The notes under the pieces are model-generated. The model saw only the letters and a list, made by a program, of their open reading frames with translations. It ran no database searches and was not told where the DNA came from. A program made the translations under genes and the position numbers. Shown here in pieces: positions 36,207-45,085 of a stretch of 64,000 nt of DNA. The stretch covers positions 434,001 to 498,000 of the forward strand of contig NZ_RBLC01000001.1 of assembly GCF_003634455.1 (NCBI RefSeq). Reading direction: 5' to 3'. This stretch comes from Flavobacterium endophyticum (lineage in GTDB: Bacteria > Bacteroidota > Bacteroidia > Flavobacteriales > Flavobacteriaceae). Every line of letters begins with the position of its first letter. Position 1 is the first letter of the stretch.

Positions 36207-37274
36207 ATGAGAAAAATATACTACCCTTTGTTTCTTATCCTTGCTTTGGCCGGATGCAGTTCTGAAAGCAATGAATCCAGTCCGTCTGAATCCTTATACT
36301 TTCCACCTTTGGAAGAAAATGCATTATGGGAAACAAAATCATTGAGTTCATTAGGATGGAATGAAAATGCTACAACACCGCTCCTTTCTTATTTGGAAGA
36401 AAAACACACCAAAGGCTTTATCATTTTAGTTGATGGAAAGATTGTGATGGAAAACTATTTCAACGGGCATTCTGCTTCGTCCAACTGGTATTGGGCAAGT
36501 GCAGGAAAAACGTTGACAGCGACAATGGTTGGAATTGCTGAACAGGAAAACCATCTGAACATTAACGACAAGGTTTCAGATTATCTAGGCCATGGATGGA
36601 CAAGCCTTCCCTTGGCAAAAGAAAACCTGATAACGAATAAGCATTTGCTTACCATGACTTCTGGGCTTGAAGATATTGATAATGGTGATTGTGTAGAGCC
36701 TGAATGCCTTACTTATAAAGCTGATGCAGGAACACGCTGGGCCTATCATAATGTCTATGTCAAGCTTCAAGATGTCGTGGCAGCTGCCGTCTCAACAACG
36801 TACAGCAGTTATTTCAATACAAAATTAAGAGACAAGATAGGAATGAATGGCGCTTGGATTCAGTCTGGAAACAACAGCGTTTATTGGAGTACCACCCGAA
36901 GCATGGCCCGTTTTGGCCTGCTCATGCTCAACAAAGGGAAGTGGAATAATGAAGCGATACTGAATGAAAATTACCTTAATGCCGCGACAAACACGTCTCA
37001 AAATATCAATCTAGGGTATGGGTATTTATGGTGGCTAAACGGAAAATCCAGTTATCATCTGCCTCAGACGCAGCTACAATTTTCTGGGAGCATAATTCCG
37101 GACGGCCCAAATGACATGTTTATGGCGTTAGGCAAAAATGACCAGAAAATCTACGTAATTCCTAGTCGGAAGATGGTCGTAATTCGAATGGGCGATGCGG
37201 CCGACAACGTCAATCTGGCCTTATCTGATTTTGATGAAGTCTTGTGGCAAAAAATAAATGCGCTAATTAATTAG
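36207..37274 (+). CDS. serine hydrolase, class C beta-lactamase-like lipoprotein
   Basis: 355 residues. The signal peptide ends ALAGC at Cys17 (lipobox), then SSESNESS. The beta-lactamase/transpeptidase-like fold shows SxxK as S98-A-G-K101 (ASAGKT), the YxN motif as Y180-H-N182, and a Gly-rich LGYGYLWWLNG block. It probably hydrolyses an ester or amide in the periplasm; true beta-lactamase activity is unlikely to be the main role. The last codons are part of a terminator stem. Confidence 0.85.
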   Translation: MRKIYYPLFLILALAGCSSESNESSPSESLYFPPLEENALWETKSLSSLGWNENATTPLLSYLEEKHTKGFIILVDGKIVMENYFNGHSASSNWYWASAGKTLTATMVGIAEQENHLNINDKVSDYLGHGWTSLPLAKENLITNKHLLTMTSGLEDIDNGDCVEPECLTYKADAGTRWAYHNVYVKLQDVVAAAVSTTYSSYFNTKLRDKIGMNGAWIQSGNNSVYWSTTRSMARFGLLMLNKGKWNNEAILNENYLNAATNTSQNINLGYGYLWWLNGKSSYHLPQTQLQFSGSIIPDGPNDMFMALGKNDQKIYVIPSRKMVVIRMGDAADNVNLALSDFDEVLWQKINALIN

Positions 37275-37285
37275 CGCATTTATTT
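37252..37285. terminator. bidirectional terminator overlapping two gene ends
   Basis: Near-perfect palindrome AAATAAATGCGCTAATT / AATTAGCGCATTTATTT. It includes the stop codon of the serine hydrolase gene and touches the stop of the convergent gene. Confidence 0.8.
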
Positions 37286-37494
37286 TATTTCTTTTTTGCA
37301 TTGACGTGTTTCTTATTTCCAAAGCCTCCTTTGATAAGGTTCCGAGCTGCCATAAAAAATGCGGCCCATCCTAAAAACACAAATAAATAATAGAGCGCCT
37401 GTATCTTGCCTTCAAAAAATCTCGATATAAAAATCAAGAGCACGAACAAGATATAAAGGTGTAGCGGTTTTACATTTTTTATTGAAAAGGCCAT
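37285..37494 (-). CDS. small two-TM membrane protein
   Basis: 69 residues with two TM helices (about 11-26 and 33-51) and a Lys-rich tail (GNKKHVNAKKK). It follows ftsY by 8 bp on the same strand and is probably co-transcribed. Family not recognised. Confidence 0.7.
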   Translation of the reverse strand: MAFSIKNVKPLHLYILFVLLIFISRFFEGKIQALYYLFVFLGWAAFFMAARNLIKGGFGNKKHVNAKKK

Positions 37495-37502
37495 AGTAGT
37501 CT

Positions 37503-38456
37503 TTATTTAAAAAACGAATCTACAAATTCTATTTTATTAAAAACTTGCAAATCTTCAATCCCTTCTCCTACGCCTATATACTTCACAGGTATTTGGAACT
37601 GGTCTGAAATTCCGATTACAACACCGCCTTTTGCAGTTCCATCTAATTTAGTTACAGCAAGAGCTGAAACTTCAGTGGCAGCCGTAAATTGTTTGGCTTG
37701 TTCAAAAGCATTTTGGCCAGTAGATCCGTCAAGAACTAATAAAACATCGTGGGGAGCATCGGCTACGACTTTCTGCATCACGCGTTTTACTTTTGTCAAT
37801 TCGTTCATTAGGTTTACTTTGTTGTGCAAACGCCCGGCTGTATCAATGATTACGACATCAGCGTTTTGAGAAACTGCGGACTGAAGGGTATCGAAAGCTA
37901 CAGAAGCGGGATCGCTTCCCATTTGCTGTTTTACGATAGGAACGCCAACTCTGTCTGCCCAAATCTGCAATTGATCGATAGCTGCAGCACGAAAAGTATC
38001 GGCAGCACCAAGAACAACTTTGTATCCAGCTTTATTGAATTGATGAGCCAGCTTTCCAATGGTAGTTGTTTTCCCAACTCCATTGACTCCGACAACCATC
38101 AAGACATAAGGTTTTTTATCTTTTGGTATTTCAAACTCTGTGGCTTCGCCAGAATTTGTTTCTGATAATAATCCTGCAATTTCTTCACGAAGGATTTGAT
38201 TCAGCTCGTCAGTCCCGAGGTATTTATCATTGGCAACACGCTCTTCAATTCTAGTGATGATTTTCAGGGTCGTATTTACACCTACATCTGATGAAACTAA
38301 GATTTCTTCTAGATTATCAAGAACTTCATCATCAACTTTTGATTTCCCCGCTACGGCTTTGGTAAGCTTTGAAAAGAAAGAGGTTTTTGTTTTTTCTAGG
38401 CCTTTATCAAGGCTTTCTTTTTTTTCTGATGAAAATATTTTCTTAAAAAAACTCAT
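37503..38456 (-). CDS. ftsY: signal recognition particle receptor FtsY
   Basis: 317 residues. The SRP receptor GTPase for co-translational membrane targeting. A short N domain (about 20-90) with a Lys/Glu-rich N-terminus, no long acidic A domain. G domain: GVNGVGKTTTIGKLA (P-loop), DTFRAAA, DTAGR, TKLDGTAKGG. Normal for Bacteroidota. It belongs to the conserved cinA-rpmB-rpmG-DUF4295-ftsY order, but a terminator separates it from DUF4295. Confidence 0.97.
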   Translation of the reverse strand: MSFFKKIFSSEKKESLDKGLEKTKTSFFSKLTKAVAGKSKVDDEVLDNLEEILVSSDVGVNTTLKIITRIEERVANDKYLGTDELNQILREEIAGLLSETNSGEATEFEIPKDKKPYVLMVVGVNGVGKTTTIGKLAHQFNKAGYKVVLGAADTFRAAAIDQLQIWADRVGVPIVKQQMGSDPASVAFDTLQSAVSQNADVVIIDTAGRLHNKVNLMNELTKVKRVMQKVVADAPHDVLLVLDGSTGQNAFEQAKQFTAATEVSALAVTKLDGTAKGGVVIGISDQFQIPVKYIGVGEGIEDLQVFNKIEFVDSFFK

Positions 38457-38569
38457 TTTTTTGATTGGTTAGATTTTGCGGCTATCAGATTTTATAGATT
38501 CTAATATTCCTAAAATTTAAGGAAAACAACATGATTCGTCTTCTCTAAATTTCAAGACAAATATAAAAA

Positions 38570-38604
38570 TAAAAAAGCTACTTCCGAATGAAAGTAGCTT
38601 TTCT
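38570..38604 (-). terminator. terminator after DUF4295
   Basis: Minus-strand stem AAAAGCTACTTTC / GGAAGTAGCTTTT and T-run, between the ribosomal cluster and ftsY. Confidence 0.85.
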
Positions 38605-38621
38605 ATATAATGTCTGAATGA

Positions 38622-38774
38622 TTATTTCTTTTTCAAGAACTCGTCAACTAATTCAGGAGCCATAACGCTTTCAACGAAAGTGTAAGCACCAGTCTTAGGA
38701 GATTTTACCATTTTGATAGCTTTTGTTAATCTCTTAGAAGCTGTCTGTAAGGTTGCTACGGTTTTCTTTGCCAT
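38622..38774 (-). CDS. DUF4295 small protein
   Basis: 50 residues, ATG 38774 to TAA 38622. It starts MAKKTVATLQTASKRLTK and ends VDEFLKKK; basic. It matches DUF4295, a small protein found next to rpmG in Bacteroidota. It lies 9 bp after rpmG in the same direction. Likely ribosome-associated, given its neighbours; function not established. Confidence 0.9.
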   Translation of the reverse strand: MAKKTVATLQTASKRLTKAIKMVKSPKTGAYTFVESVMAPELVDEFLKKK

Positions 38775-38783
38775 GACTAATAA

Positions 38784-38966
38784 TTATTTAATTTCTTTAT
38801 GAACAGTTACTCTTTTCAAGATTGGATTAAATTTTTTAATCTCTAATCTGTCTGGAGTATTTTTTTTGTTCTTTGTTGTTATGTATCTTGATGTACCTGG
38901 TTGACCACTAGTTTTGTGCTCAGTACATTCTAAAATTACCTGGATTCTATTACCTTTCTTTGCCAT
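38784..38966 (-). CDS. rpmG: 50S ribosomal protein L33
   Basis: 60 residues. [18 protein letters not shown] and [19 protein letters not shown] are L33 signatures. Only one Cys is present, so this is a zinc-free (C-minus) form. Between rpmB and DUF4295. Confidence 0.97.
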   Translation of the reverse strand: MAKKGNRIQVILECTEHKTSGQPGTSRYITTKNKKNTPDRLEIKKFNPILKRVTVHKEIK

Positions 38967-38991
38967 CTTGCTATATATTATTTAGGAAGGA

Positions 38992-39228
38992 TTATTTAAT
39001 AAATCCGTTAGCTTTAGCTTCTTTCAAAACTGCAGCAATTCCGTTTTTGTTGATAGTTTTTATTGTAGATGCAGCTACTCTAAGAGTAATCCATCTGTCT
39101 TCTTCAGGAAGATAAAAACGTTTTTTAACTAAGTTTACAGAAAATTTTCTCTTAGTCTTGTTCATCGCGTGGGAAACATTGTTTCCAACCATCGCTCTTT
39201 TACCCGTAAGGTCACAAACTCTTGACAT
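38992..39228 (-). CDS. rpmB: 50S ribosomal protein L28
   Basis: 78 residues. It starts [20 protein letters not shown], the L28 signature, and has normal length. It lies 25 bp upstream of rpmG in the same direction and 71 bp after cinA. Confidence 0.97.
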   Translation of the reverse strand: MSRVCDLTGKRAMVGNNVSHAMNKTKRKFSVNLVKKRFYLPEEDRWITLRVAASTIKTINKNGIAAVLKEAKANGFIK

Positions 39229-39299
39229 TATGCTTATCTTTTATCGTTATTCAAAATCAGGGTGCAAAGAAACAAAAAAGAAACCTTTATACAAAATAA

Positions 39300-40565
39300 T
39301 TAAAGTAGATTTTTTAAAATTTCTTTCTGAAGCATTTCAAAAGCCGTATTTACCGCTCTATCAATGACTTTTTCGCGCGGTTGGCCAAAGTGGAATTCTT
39401 CGCATATTATATTATTTGGAGCCGGATTTGGCGTTGCCAAAGCAATAAAAACCGTTCCTACTTCCGCCGGCGAATCTCCTTTTTCTGGCCCTGCATTTCC
39501 TGTAGTAGCAATGACATAATCGGTTTGAAGCAATTTTTGAGCTCCAAGCGCCATCTCAATAGCTACTTCTCGGCTTACAACAGAATACTTTTCAATCAGC
39601 TCTTGCGGAACTTTTAAAATTTCGGTCTTTACTTCGGTTGCATAACTCACTACGCCTCCTTTAAAATAAACTGAAGAACCTGGAATCGAAGTAAGCAATT
39701 GGGCTATTTTGCCTCCTGTACAGCTTTCGGCCGTAGAAACTGTCATTTTATTTTTCGTTAGCAATCTGCCAAGAATCACTTCTAAGGTTTCGTTTTCATC
39801 GTAGCCTACGATAATATCGCCTATAATCTTTGAAAGCGAATCTACATTTTCTTCAATAGCATTTTGCAGAACTTGCTCGTCTGTTCCTCGCGCAGAAAGA
39901 CGGAGCCTCACTCTTCCTGGGCTTGGTAAATAGGCCAGCTTTATAAACTCAGGAAGATTGTTCTCCCAGGCTTCAATTCTTTCGGCCACAAGACTTTCTC
40001 CTTGTCCGTAGGTAAGTACGGTTTTATGAATAATAAACGGACGTTTATATTCTCTTACCACTTTTGGCACAACTTCATTTTCGATGAGATATTTCATCTC
40101 GTAAGGAACGCCTGGAAGAGAAACAAATACTGTATTTTCTTTTTTGAGCCACATTCCTGGCGCCGTGCCAACTTTATTGTGCAACACAGTCGCTTTTGAC
40201 GGAACAAGTGCTTGGTCTTTGTTTATTTGGGAAATTGGACGCTTGTAAAATCCTTCGATTAATTCTGTCACATGAGCAAGGACTTGTTCATTTACAACCA
40301 ATTCATCTTCAAAATAATCGCAAAGCGTTTTTTTGGTGATATCATCTTTCGTCGGACCTAAACCGCCGGTAATAACAACCAGTTCTACTTGGTTTTGAAG
40401 GTATTTCAACGTTGCTAAAATATGATCTCGGCTGTCGCTGATAGAAATTACTTCGTGGATATCAATCCCTATTTTGTCTAGAGATTTTGCTATAAAAGCA
40501 GAATTGGTATCGATAATCTGCCCGATCAGGATTTCATCTCCTATGGTTACAATAGTTGCTTTCAC
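39300..40565 (-). CDS. cinA: CinA-like protein (MoCF domain plus PncC-type amidase)
   Basis: 421 residues. The N-terminal molybdopterin-binding-like domain (about 1-170) has [16 protein letters not shown] and [15 protein letters not shown]. The C-terminal CinA domain (about 255-415) has [21 protein letters not shown] and [20 protein letters not shown], the nicotinamide-nucleotide amidase site. The start codon is GTG (40563-40565). Involved in pyridine nucleotide recycling by family. First in the ribosomal-protein cluster. Confidence 0.95.
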   Translation of the reverse strand: MKATIVTIGDEILIGQIIDTNSAFIAKSLDKIGIDIHEVISISDSRDHILATLKYLQNQVELVVITGGLGPTKDDITKKTLCDYFEDELVVNEQVLAHVTELIEGFYKRPISQINKDQALVPSKATVLHNKVGTAPGMWLKKENTVFVSLPGVPYEMKYLIENEVVPKVVREYKRPFIIHKTVLTYGQGESLVAERIEAWENNLPEFIKLAYLPSPGRVRLRLSARGTDEQVLQNAIEENVDSLSKIIGDIIVGYDENETLEVILGRLLTKNKMTVSTAESCTGGKIAQLLTSIPGSSVYFKGGVVSYATEVKTEILKVPQELIEKYSVVSREVAIEMALGAQKLLQTDYVIATTGNAGPEKGDSPAEVGTVFIALATPNPAPNNIICEEFHFGQPREKVIDRAVNTAFEMLQKEILKNLL

Positions 40566-40610
40566 AGATATTTTTGATTTTGGATTGCAGACCTGAGAAT
40601 TTTAAACGAA

Positions 40611-40955
40611 CTAAATATTAAAATCCTTACGGATTTCTTTGACCGCTTTCTCAACCCTATCTGCTATACTTTTGTAGGTTTCTTTGATTTCTTTCTTTTT
40701 TCCCTCGCGTTTTGTCCAATCTTCAATCAAAAGAATTTCTTCGAAAGCTACGGTCATGCCAAGCAAATCTAAAGTTGGCTTGATCTTATGGGCATGGCCA
40801 TAAGCCAGCTTATAGTCTTTCTCTTTTATTCCTTTTTTGACATTTTTCAAGTCAGCCGGAACCTCAGTTACGAAAAGATTTATGATGTCTTGGACAAACT
40901 CGCTATCGTTATCCGAAATCTCATAGACTTTTGCTAGATTGTAATGTATAGCCAT
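40611..40955 (-). CDS. stand-alone Hpt phosphotransfer protein
   Basis: 114 residues, a helical bundle. The Hpt motif AYGHAHKIKPTLDLLG places the phospho-His at H56. There is no kinase or receiver domain, so it is a separate relay protein. Its ATG overlaps the stop of the FAH hydrolase gene by one base (TAATG), indicating translational coupling. The kinase partner is not adjacent. Confidence 0.85.
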   Translation of the reverse strand: MAIHYNLAKVYEISDNDSEFVQDIINLFVTEVPADLKNVKKGIKEKDYKLAYGHAHKIKPTLDLLGMTVAFEEILLIEDWTKREGKKKEIKETYKSIADRVEKAVKEIRKDFNI

Positions 40956-41566
40956 TATTTTACTTGTATTCTAAATAATTTATGTCCTTCTAAAAATCCT
41001 TCCAGAATATCATCTGGATTGACTCTTTCAACTCCTTCTGGCGTTCCAGTGAATATAATATCGCCGATTTTCAGCGTAAAATATTGCGAAACATAAGAAA
41101 TAAGTTCGTCAATCTTCCAGAGCATGTGGCTTGTATTTCCAATCTGGACTGGTTTTCCGTTGTTGGTCAATTCAAATGTAAGATTTTCTAGAGAATTGAA
41201 TTGCGATTTTGGCAAAAATTCTCCAATGACCGCCGAACCGTCAAATGCTTTGGCTTTTTCCCACGGAAGTCCTTTTTCTTTTAGGGTTGCTTGTACATCG
41301 CGTGCCGTAAAATCGATCCCTAAGCCGATCTCATCATAATATTTGTGAGCGAATTTAGGCTCTATATGTTTTCCTACCCTATTTATTTTGACCAAAATTT
41401 CGACCTCATGATGAATGTCGTTACTGAATTCTGGAATAAAAAAAGGAAAATTTTTAGGAAGTATTGCAGTATCCGGTTTTAAGAAAATTACAGGCTCCGA
41501 AGGCTTCTCGTTTTGCAACTCTTCGATATGCTTGGTATAATTTCTTCCGATGCAGATTATTTTCAT
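40955..41566 (-). CDS. fumarylacetoacetate hydrolase-family protein
   Basis: 203 residues, the compact FAHD1-like form. It starts MKIICIGRNYTKHIEEL. The metal-binding set is visible as HHEVEILVKI (two Glu) and GIDFTARDVQ (Asp); FTGTPEGV near the end is also conserved. Likely an acylpyruvate hydrolase or oxaloacetate decarboxylase; the substrate cannot be told from sequence. Coupled to the Hpt gene. Confidence 0.9.
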   Translation of the reverse strand: MKIICIGRNYTKHIEELQNEKPSEPVIFLKPDTAILPKNFPFFIPEFSNDIHHEVEILVKINRVGKHIEPKFAHKYYDEIGLGIDFTARDVQATLKEKGLPWEKAKAFDGSAVIGEFLPKSQFNSLENLTFELTNNGKPVQIGNTSHMLWKIDELISYVSQYFTLKIGDIIFTGTPEGVERVNPDDILEGFLEGHKLFRIQVK

Positions 41567-41618
41567 AAACTCAATGTTATGTTTTCACATTCTAGTAAAA
41601 AATCACAGATGGATATTA

Positions 41619-42395
41619 CTAGCTTAGTTTGTTATTCAGTTTTCTCAGCTTGATTGCCGTCAATACTTTTTTAGTATATAGCGGAAAGTCTGCATTTTGT
41701 ATCCATCCAAAATAGCCCGGCTCGGCCTCAAGGACTTTTTCAACCTTGGCGCCTTTGTGTTTTCCGAAAGTAAAGATTTCTTCGTTGTCTTTATCTAAAG
41801 CGATAAAACCTGCAAAATCAACTGATTTTTTTCGTGTTGTATATTCCGAAAGCGATTTCATATCATGAGGAAGATCTTCATAACGAGTCAACTGCGCTTT
41901 TAATATTTCATAAGTCGCCATAGTGTCAGCTTCGGCAGAATGCGCATTTTCAAGGCTCTGTCCGCAATAGAATTTATAAGCAGCACTTAAGGTTCTTTCT
42001 TCTTTTTTATGGAAAATTGTCTGGATATCTACCGCAACTCGGTTTTTCATATCAAAATCAACTCCGGCACGCAATAGTTCCTCTGCTAATAGCGGAATAT
42101 CGAATCGATCTGAATTGAATCCGGCCAAATCTGAATCTTTTACCATAGTGTGAATCGTAACGGCCAATTCTTTAAAAGTCGGCTCATTCGCTACTTTTTC
42201 GTTGGTAATTCCATGAACAGCAGTAGTCTGCGGTGGTATAGGCATTTCTGGATTTACAAGCCAGGTCCTGCTTTCTTTATTTCCGTTTGGGAAAACTTTA
42301 AATATTGATATTTCTACAATCCTGTCTTTACAGATATCGATTCCTGTGGTTTCGAGGTCGAAAAAACAGATTGGTTTTGTCAGTTTAAGTTCCAT
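41619..42395 (-). CDS. DEDDh 3'-5' exonuclease
   Basis: 258 residues. ExoI FFDLETTG, ExoII LAGFNSDRFDIPLL and ExoIII HSAEADTMAT are present, as in the epsilon subunit of DNA polymerase III and related proofreading exonucleases. The C-terminal 80 residues (FAGFIALDKDNEEIFTFGKHKGAKVEKVL...) form a DUF3820-like tail seen in many Bacteroidota exonucleases. Acts on nucleic acids in the cytoplasm. Monocistronic. Confidence 0.92.
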   Translation of the reverse strand: MELKLTKPICFFDLETTGIDICKDRIVEISIFKVFPNGNKESRTWLVNPEMPIPPQTTAVHGITNEKVANEPTFKELAVTIHTMVKDSDLAGFNSDRFDIPLLAEELLRAGVDFDMKNRVAVDIQTIFHKKEERTLSAAYKFYCGQSLENAHSAEADTMATYEILKAQLTRYEDLPHDMKSLSEYTTRKKSVDFAGFIALDKDNEEIFTFGKHKGAKVEKVLEAEPGYFGWIQNADFPLYTKKVLTAIKLRKLNNKLS

Positions 42396-42604
42396 TTTCT
42401 TGTTTTTATGGACTGCAAAGATAACGGTTTTTGTATTGAATTTCTGTTCAAAAGTTTACTGTTTATGCTATAGACAAACATCAAAACCTTTTATTGTCAG
42501 CTTCTTATTTTCTAGAGTCTTCAAGAATTTATGAAGAAAAAAACTACTCCTTCTAAGTTTTTCATTAGATTTACTTTTTGCCTCGGGCAATTAACAACTC
42601 TGAT

Positions 42605-43555
42605 ATGAAAATAAAAACAATCGTCGCATTTACTCTTATCTTCTCTAGCCTTTCAGCCTATTCACAAGACAAAAACTTGCAATGGATTAATGAGAATGCA
42701 GTTTCTTTAGCTGAAAATCATTCCTCTGATACCACTTTTTCATTTTTGGATTCGGAATTAAAAGAAAATACTATTCTAGGATTAGGAGAGGCTTCGCATG
42801 GAACGCACGAATTTTATACCCAAAAAGCAGACATCATTCAATATTTAATCACGAATAGCAATTATAATCTAATTGGCCTTGAACTCACGCAAGCCTACCT
42901 CAAGCCTATTAATGACTATATCCAAAATGGAAACGGAGACCTGAAAGGACTTATGAAAGACCTCATGCTGTACAATACTCAGGAAATTTTCGAACTTTTT
43001 CAATGGATAAAAGAATACAACCAAAAACAGACGGCTTCTAAAAAAGTAGTTCTTTTTGGATTTGACAGCGAAGATTTTTGGCACGACCCTCTTACACGAG
43101 ACAAAAACATGGCCGAAACAATTATTAAGACACAAAAAGTCGATAAGCTGAAAACAATTATCTGGAGCCATAACGTACACATAGCAAAAGACAAAACCAT
43201 GGCAGAAGTTGAGGCAATGGGCGGTTATCTAAAGCAAGAATTCGGTTCTAAATACTATGCTTTGGGTTTTGACACTTATAAGGGAAGCGTAAATGTAATC
43301 GCGGAAGGAAAAATTGCAAAACATAGTTTTGATTCCGATCCGAATACATTTTCTGGATTGTTTTCTAAAGCAAAAGCAGGCAACTTTTTTCTTTCTTTTC
43401 ACAAAAAATCAAATCCTTTTTTGCAGAATAAAAACAAAATCACCAACATCTATTCGGTATGGACAGAGAGCAGAGCCTTGCCGATACAGCCAGGTTTAGA
43501 TTTTGATGCTATTGTATTCGTTCGCGAAACTACTGCATCTTTTATCCTTGAATAG
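42605..43555 (+). CDS. erythromycin esterase-family protein
   Basis: 316 residues from ATG 42605. The ORF reaches a TTG at 42578, but MKIKTIVAFTLIFSSLSAYSQ is a signal peptide. The family core is GLGEASHGTHEF (catalytic His and Glu), LTQAYLKPINDYI and WSHNVHIAK. It is shorter than resistance-type Ere proteins (about 400 residues). Exported, unlike classical EreA. Substrate unknown; macrolide hydrolysis is not implied. Confidence 0.82.
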   Translation: MKIKTIVAFTLIFSSLSAYSQDKNLQWINENAVSLAENHSSDTTFSFLDSELKENTILGLGEASHGTHEFYTQKADIIQYLITNSNYNLIGLELTQAYLKPINDYIQNGNGDLKGLMKDLMLYNTQEIFELFQWIKEYNQKQTASKKVVLFGFDSEDFWHDPLTRDKNMAETIIKTQKVDKLKTIIWSHNVHIAKDKTMAEVEAMGGYLKQEFGSKYYALGFDTYKGSVNVIAEGKIAKHSFDSDPNTFSGLFSKAKAGNFFLSFHKKSNPFLQNKNKITNIYSVWTESRALPIQPGLDFDAIVFVRETTASFILE

Positions 43556-43572
43556 AACACAGTTTAGGGCAT

Positions 43573-43602
43573 AAAAAAACCTCTCGCTTGAGAGGTTTTT
43601 TA
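43573..43602. terminator. bidirectional terminator
   Basis: Stem AAACCTCTC / GAGAGGTTT with A- and T-runs, between the esterase-like gene (+) and the E2 gene (-). Confidence 0.85.
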
Positions 43603-43618
43603 TTTATAATGGATTCGA

Positions 43619-44926
43619 TTAGAAATCTCTATTGACATCAAAAGCTTCAAGATAATCGGCAACGCGTTTCACAAAGCTTCCTCCTAATGCGCCGTCTACA
43701 ACACGATGATCGTAGCTGTGAGAAAGGAACATTTTTTGACGGATTCCGATAAAATCGCCTTCAGGAGTTTCAATAACCGCTGGTACTTTTCGGATAGCTC
43801 CTAAAGCCAAGATTCCTACTTGCGGCTGGTTGATAATTGGCGTTCCGAAAACACTGCCGAAAGTTCCTACGTTTGTAACCGTGTAGGTTCCTCCTTGCGT
43901 ATCGTCTGGTTTTAGTTTTCCTGCTTTTGCACGGTTTCCTAAATCATTCACCGCTTTTGCCATACCTACAAGATTTAGCTGGTCAGCATTTTTGATTACA
44001 GGAACAATCAGGTTTCCGTTTGGCAACGCTGCCGCCATTCCAAGATTGATATTTTTTCTTTTGATGATATAATCTCCATCAACAGAAATATTCATTCCAG
44101 GGAAATCTTTCAAAGCTTTCGCCACAGCTTCCATAAAGATTGGCGTAAAAGTTAGCTTCTCACCTTCTCTTTTTTCAAAAGCATTTTTCACTTTATCTCT
44201 CCATTTCACAATGTTAGTCACATCAACTTCGATAAACGACTGAACGTGAGCCGAAGTCTGAACTGAAGCGACCATATAGCCTGAAATCAGCTTGCGCATT
44301 CTGTCCATCTCCACAATTTCATCGCCTCCGTTTACTGAAACCGGAACCGCCGCTGTAGCTTTAGGTGCAGGACTGCTTGGTGCAGAAACTACCGGAGCTG
44401 GAGCCTCTTGGCTTGTTCCTTTAGTTTCTTTTCTTTTTGCTACATAGCCTAATATATCGTCTTTTGTTACTCTCCCGTCTTTCCCAGAACCATTGATTGA
44501 TTCTAATTCAGCTACAGAAACTCCTTCTTCTTTTGCAATGTTTTTTACTAAAGGTGAAAAGAATTTTTCTGAATTGGAGAAATCTTGCGGTGTCGAAACA
44601 GCTTGCTGTGCCGCTTCTACCGTTTTTTCGATTACGGCTGCTGAAGCTGGCGCTTCTTCTTTTGGTGCTTCTACAACAACACCTCCTGATACTTCGATAT
44701 AAGCGATTGTCTGACCGACTTTTACAACGTCGTCAACATTGAAAAGGATTTCAGATAAAACTCCTGATACTTCAGAAGGCACTTCAGAATCTACTTTGTC
44801 GGTAGCAATTTCAAGTACTGCTTCGTCGGCTTCAATTGGGTCGCCTACTTTTTTTAGCCAGTTGGTAATGGTTGCTTCTGCAACGCTCTCTCCCATTTTT
44901 GGAAGTTTCAATTCAAATTTTGCCAT
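43619..44926 (-). CDS. 2-oxo acid dehydrogenase E2 (dihydrolipoyl acyltransferase)
   Basis: 435 residues. Lipoyl domain 1-80 with lipoylated K44 in EIATDKVDSE; an Ala/Pro-rich linker; E3-binding domain about 118-155 (FFSPLVKNIAKEEGV); a second linker; catalytic domain about 205-435 ending with SHSYDHRVVDGA (HxxxDG). Single lipoyl domain and sequence style suggest the branched-chain 2-oxoacid complex, but acetyl or succinyl specificity cannot be excluded. E1 and E3 genes are not adjacent. Confidence 0.93.
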   Translation of the reverse strand: MAKFELKLPKMGESVAEATITNWLKKVGDPIEADEAVLEIATDKVDSEVPSEVSGVLSEILFNVDDVVKVGQTIAYIEVSGGVVVEAPKEEAPASAAVIEKTVEAAQQAVSTPQDFSNSEKFFSPLVKNIAKEEGVSVAELESINGSGKDGRVTKDDILGYVAKRKETKGTSQEAPAPVVSAPSSPAPKATAAVPVSVNGGDEIVEMDRMRKLISGYMVASVQTSAHVQSFIEVDVTNIVKWRDKVKNAFEKREGEKLTFTPIFMEAVAKALKDFPGMNISVDGDYIIKRKNINLGMAAALPNGNLIVPVIKNADQLNLVGMAKAVNDLGNRAKAGKLKPDDTQGGTYTVTNVGTFGSVFGTPIINQPQVGILALGAIRKVPAVIETPEGDFIGIRQKMFLSHSYDHRVVDGALGGSFVKRVADYLEAFDVNRDF

Positions 44927-45085
44927 ATTGTTAACCTAATGGTGAATTTTTATTTTCTGCTTGCAAAATTAGTGATAATTTTTAGGCTACGCCAAGAATT
45001 ATATAATTTTACGATACTTTTTTTAAACACAAACTGCACAAATTTATTCTAAATTTGAAGCATTAAGAACTTAATTTTCATCATT

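Noticed and set aside
42605..43555. acquired macrolide resistance gene
   Set aside because: It belongs to the erythromycin esterase superfamily, but it is short, exported and in ordinary chromosomal context. Resistance is not supported.
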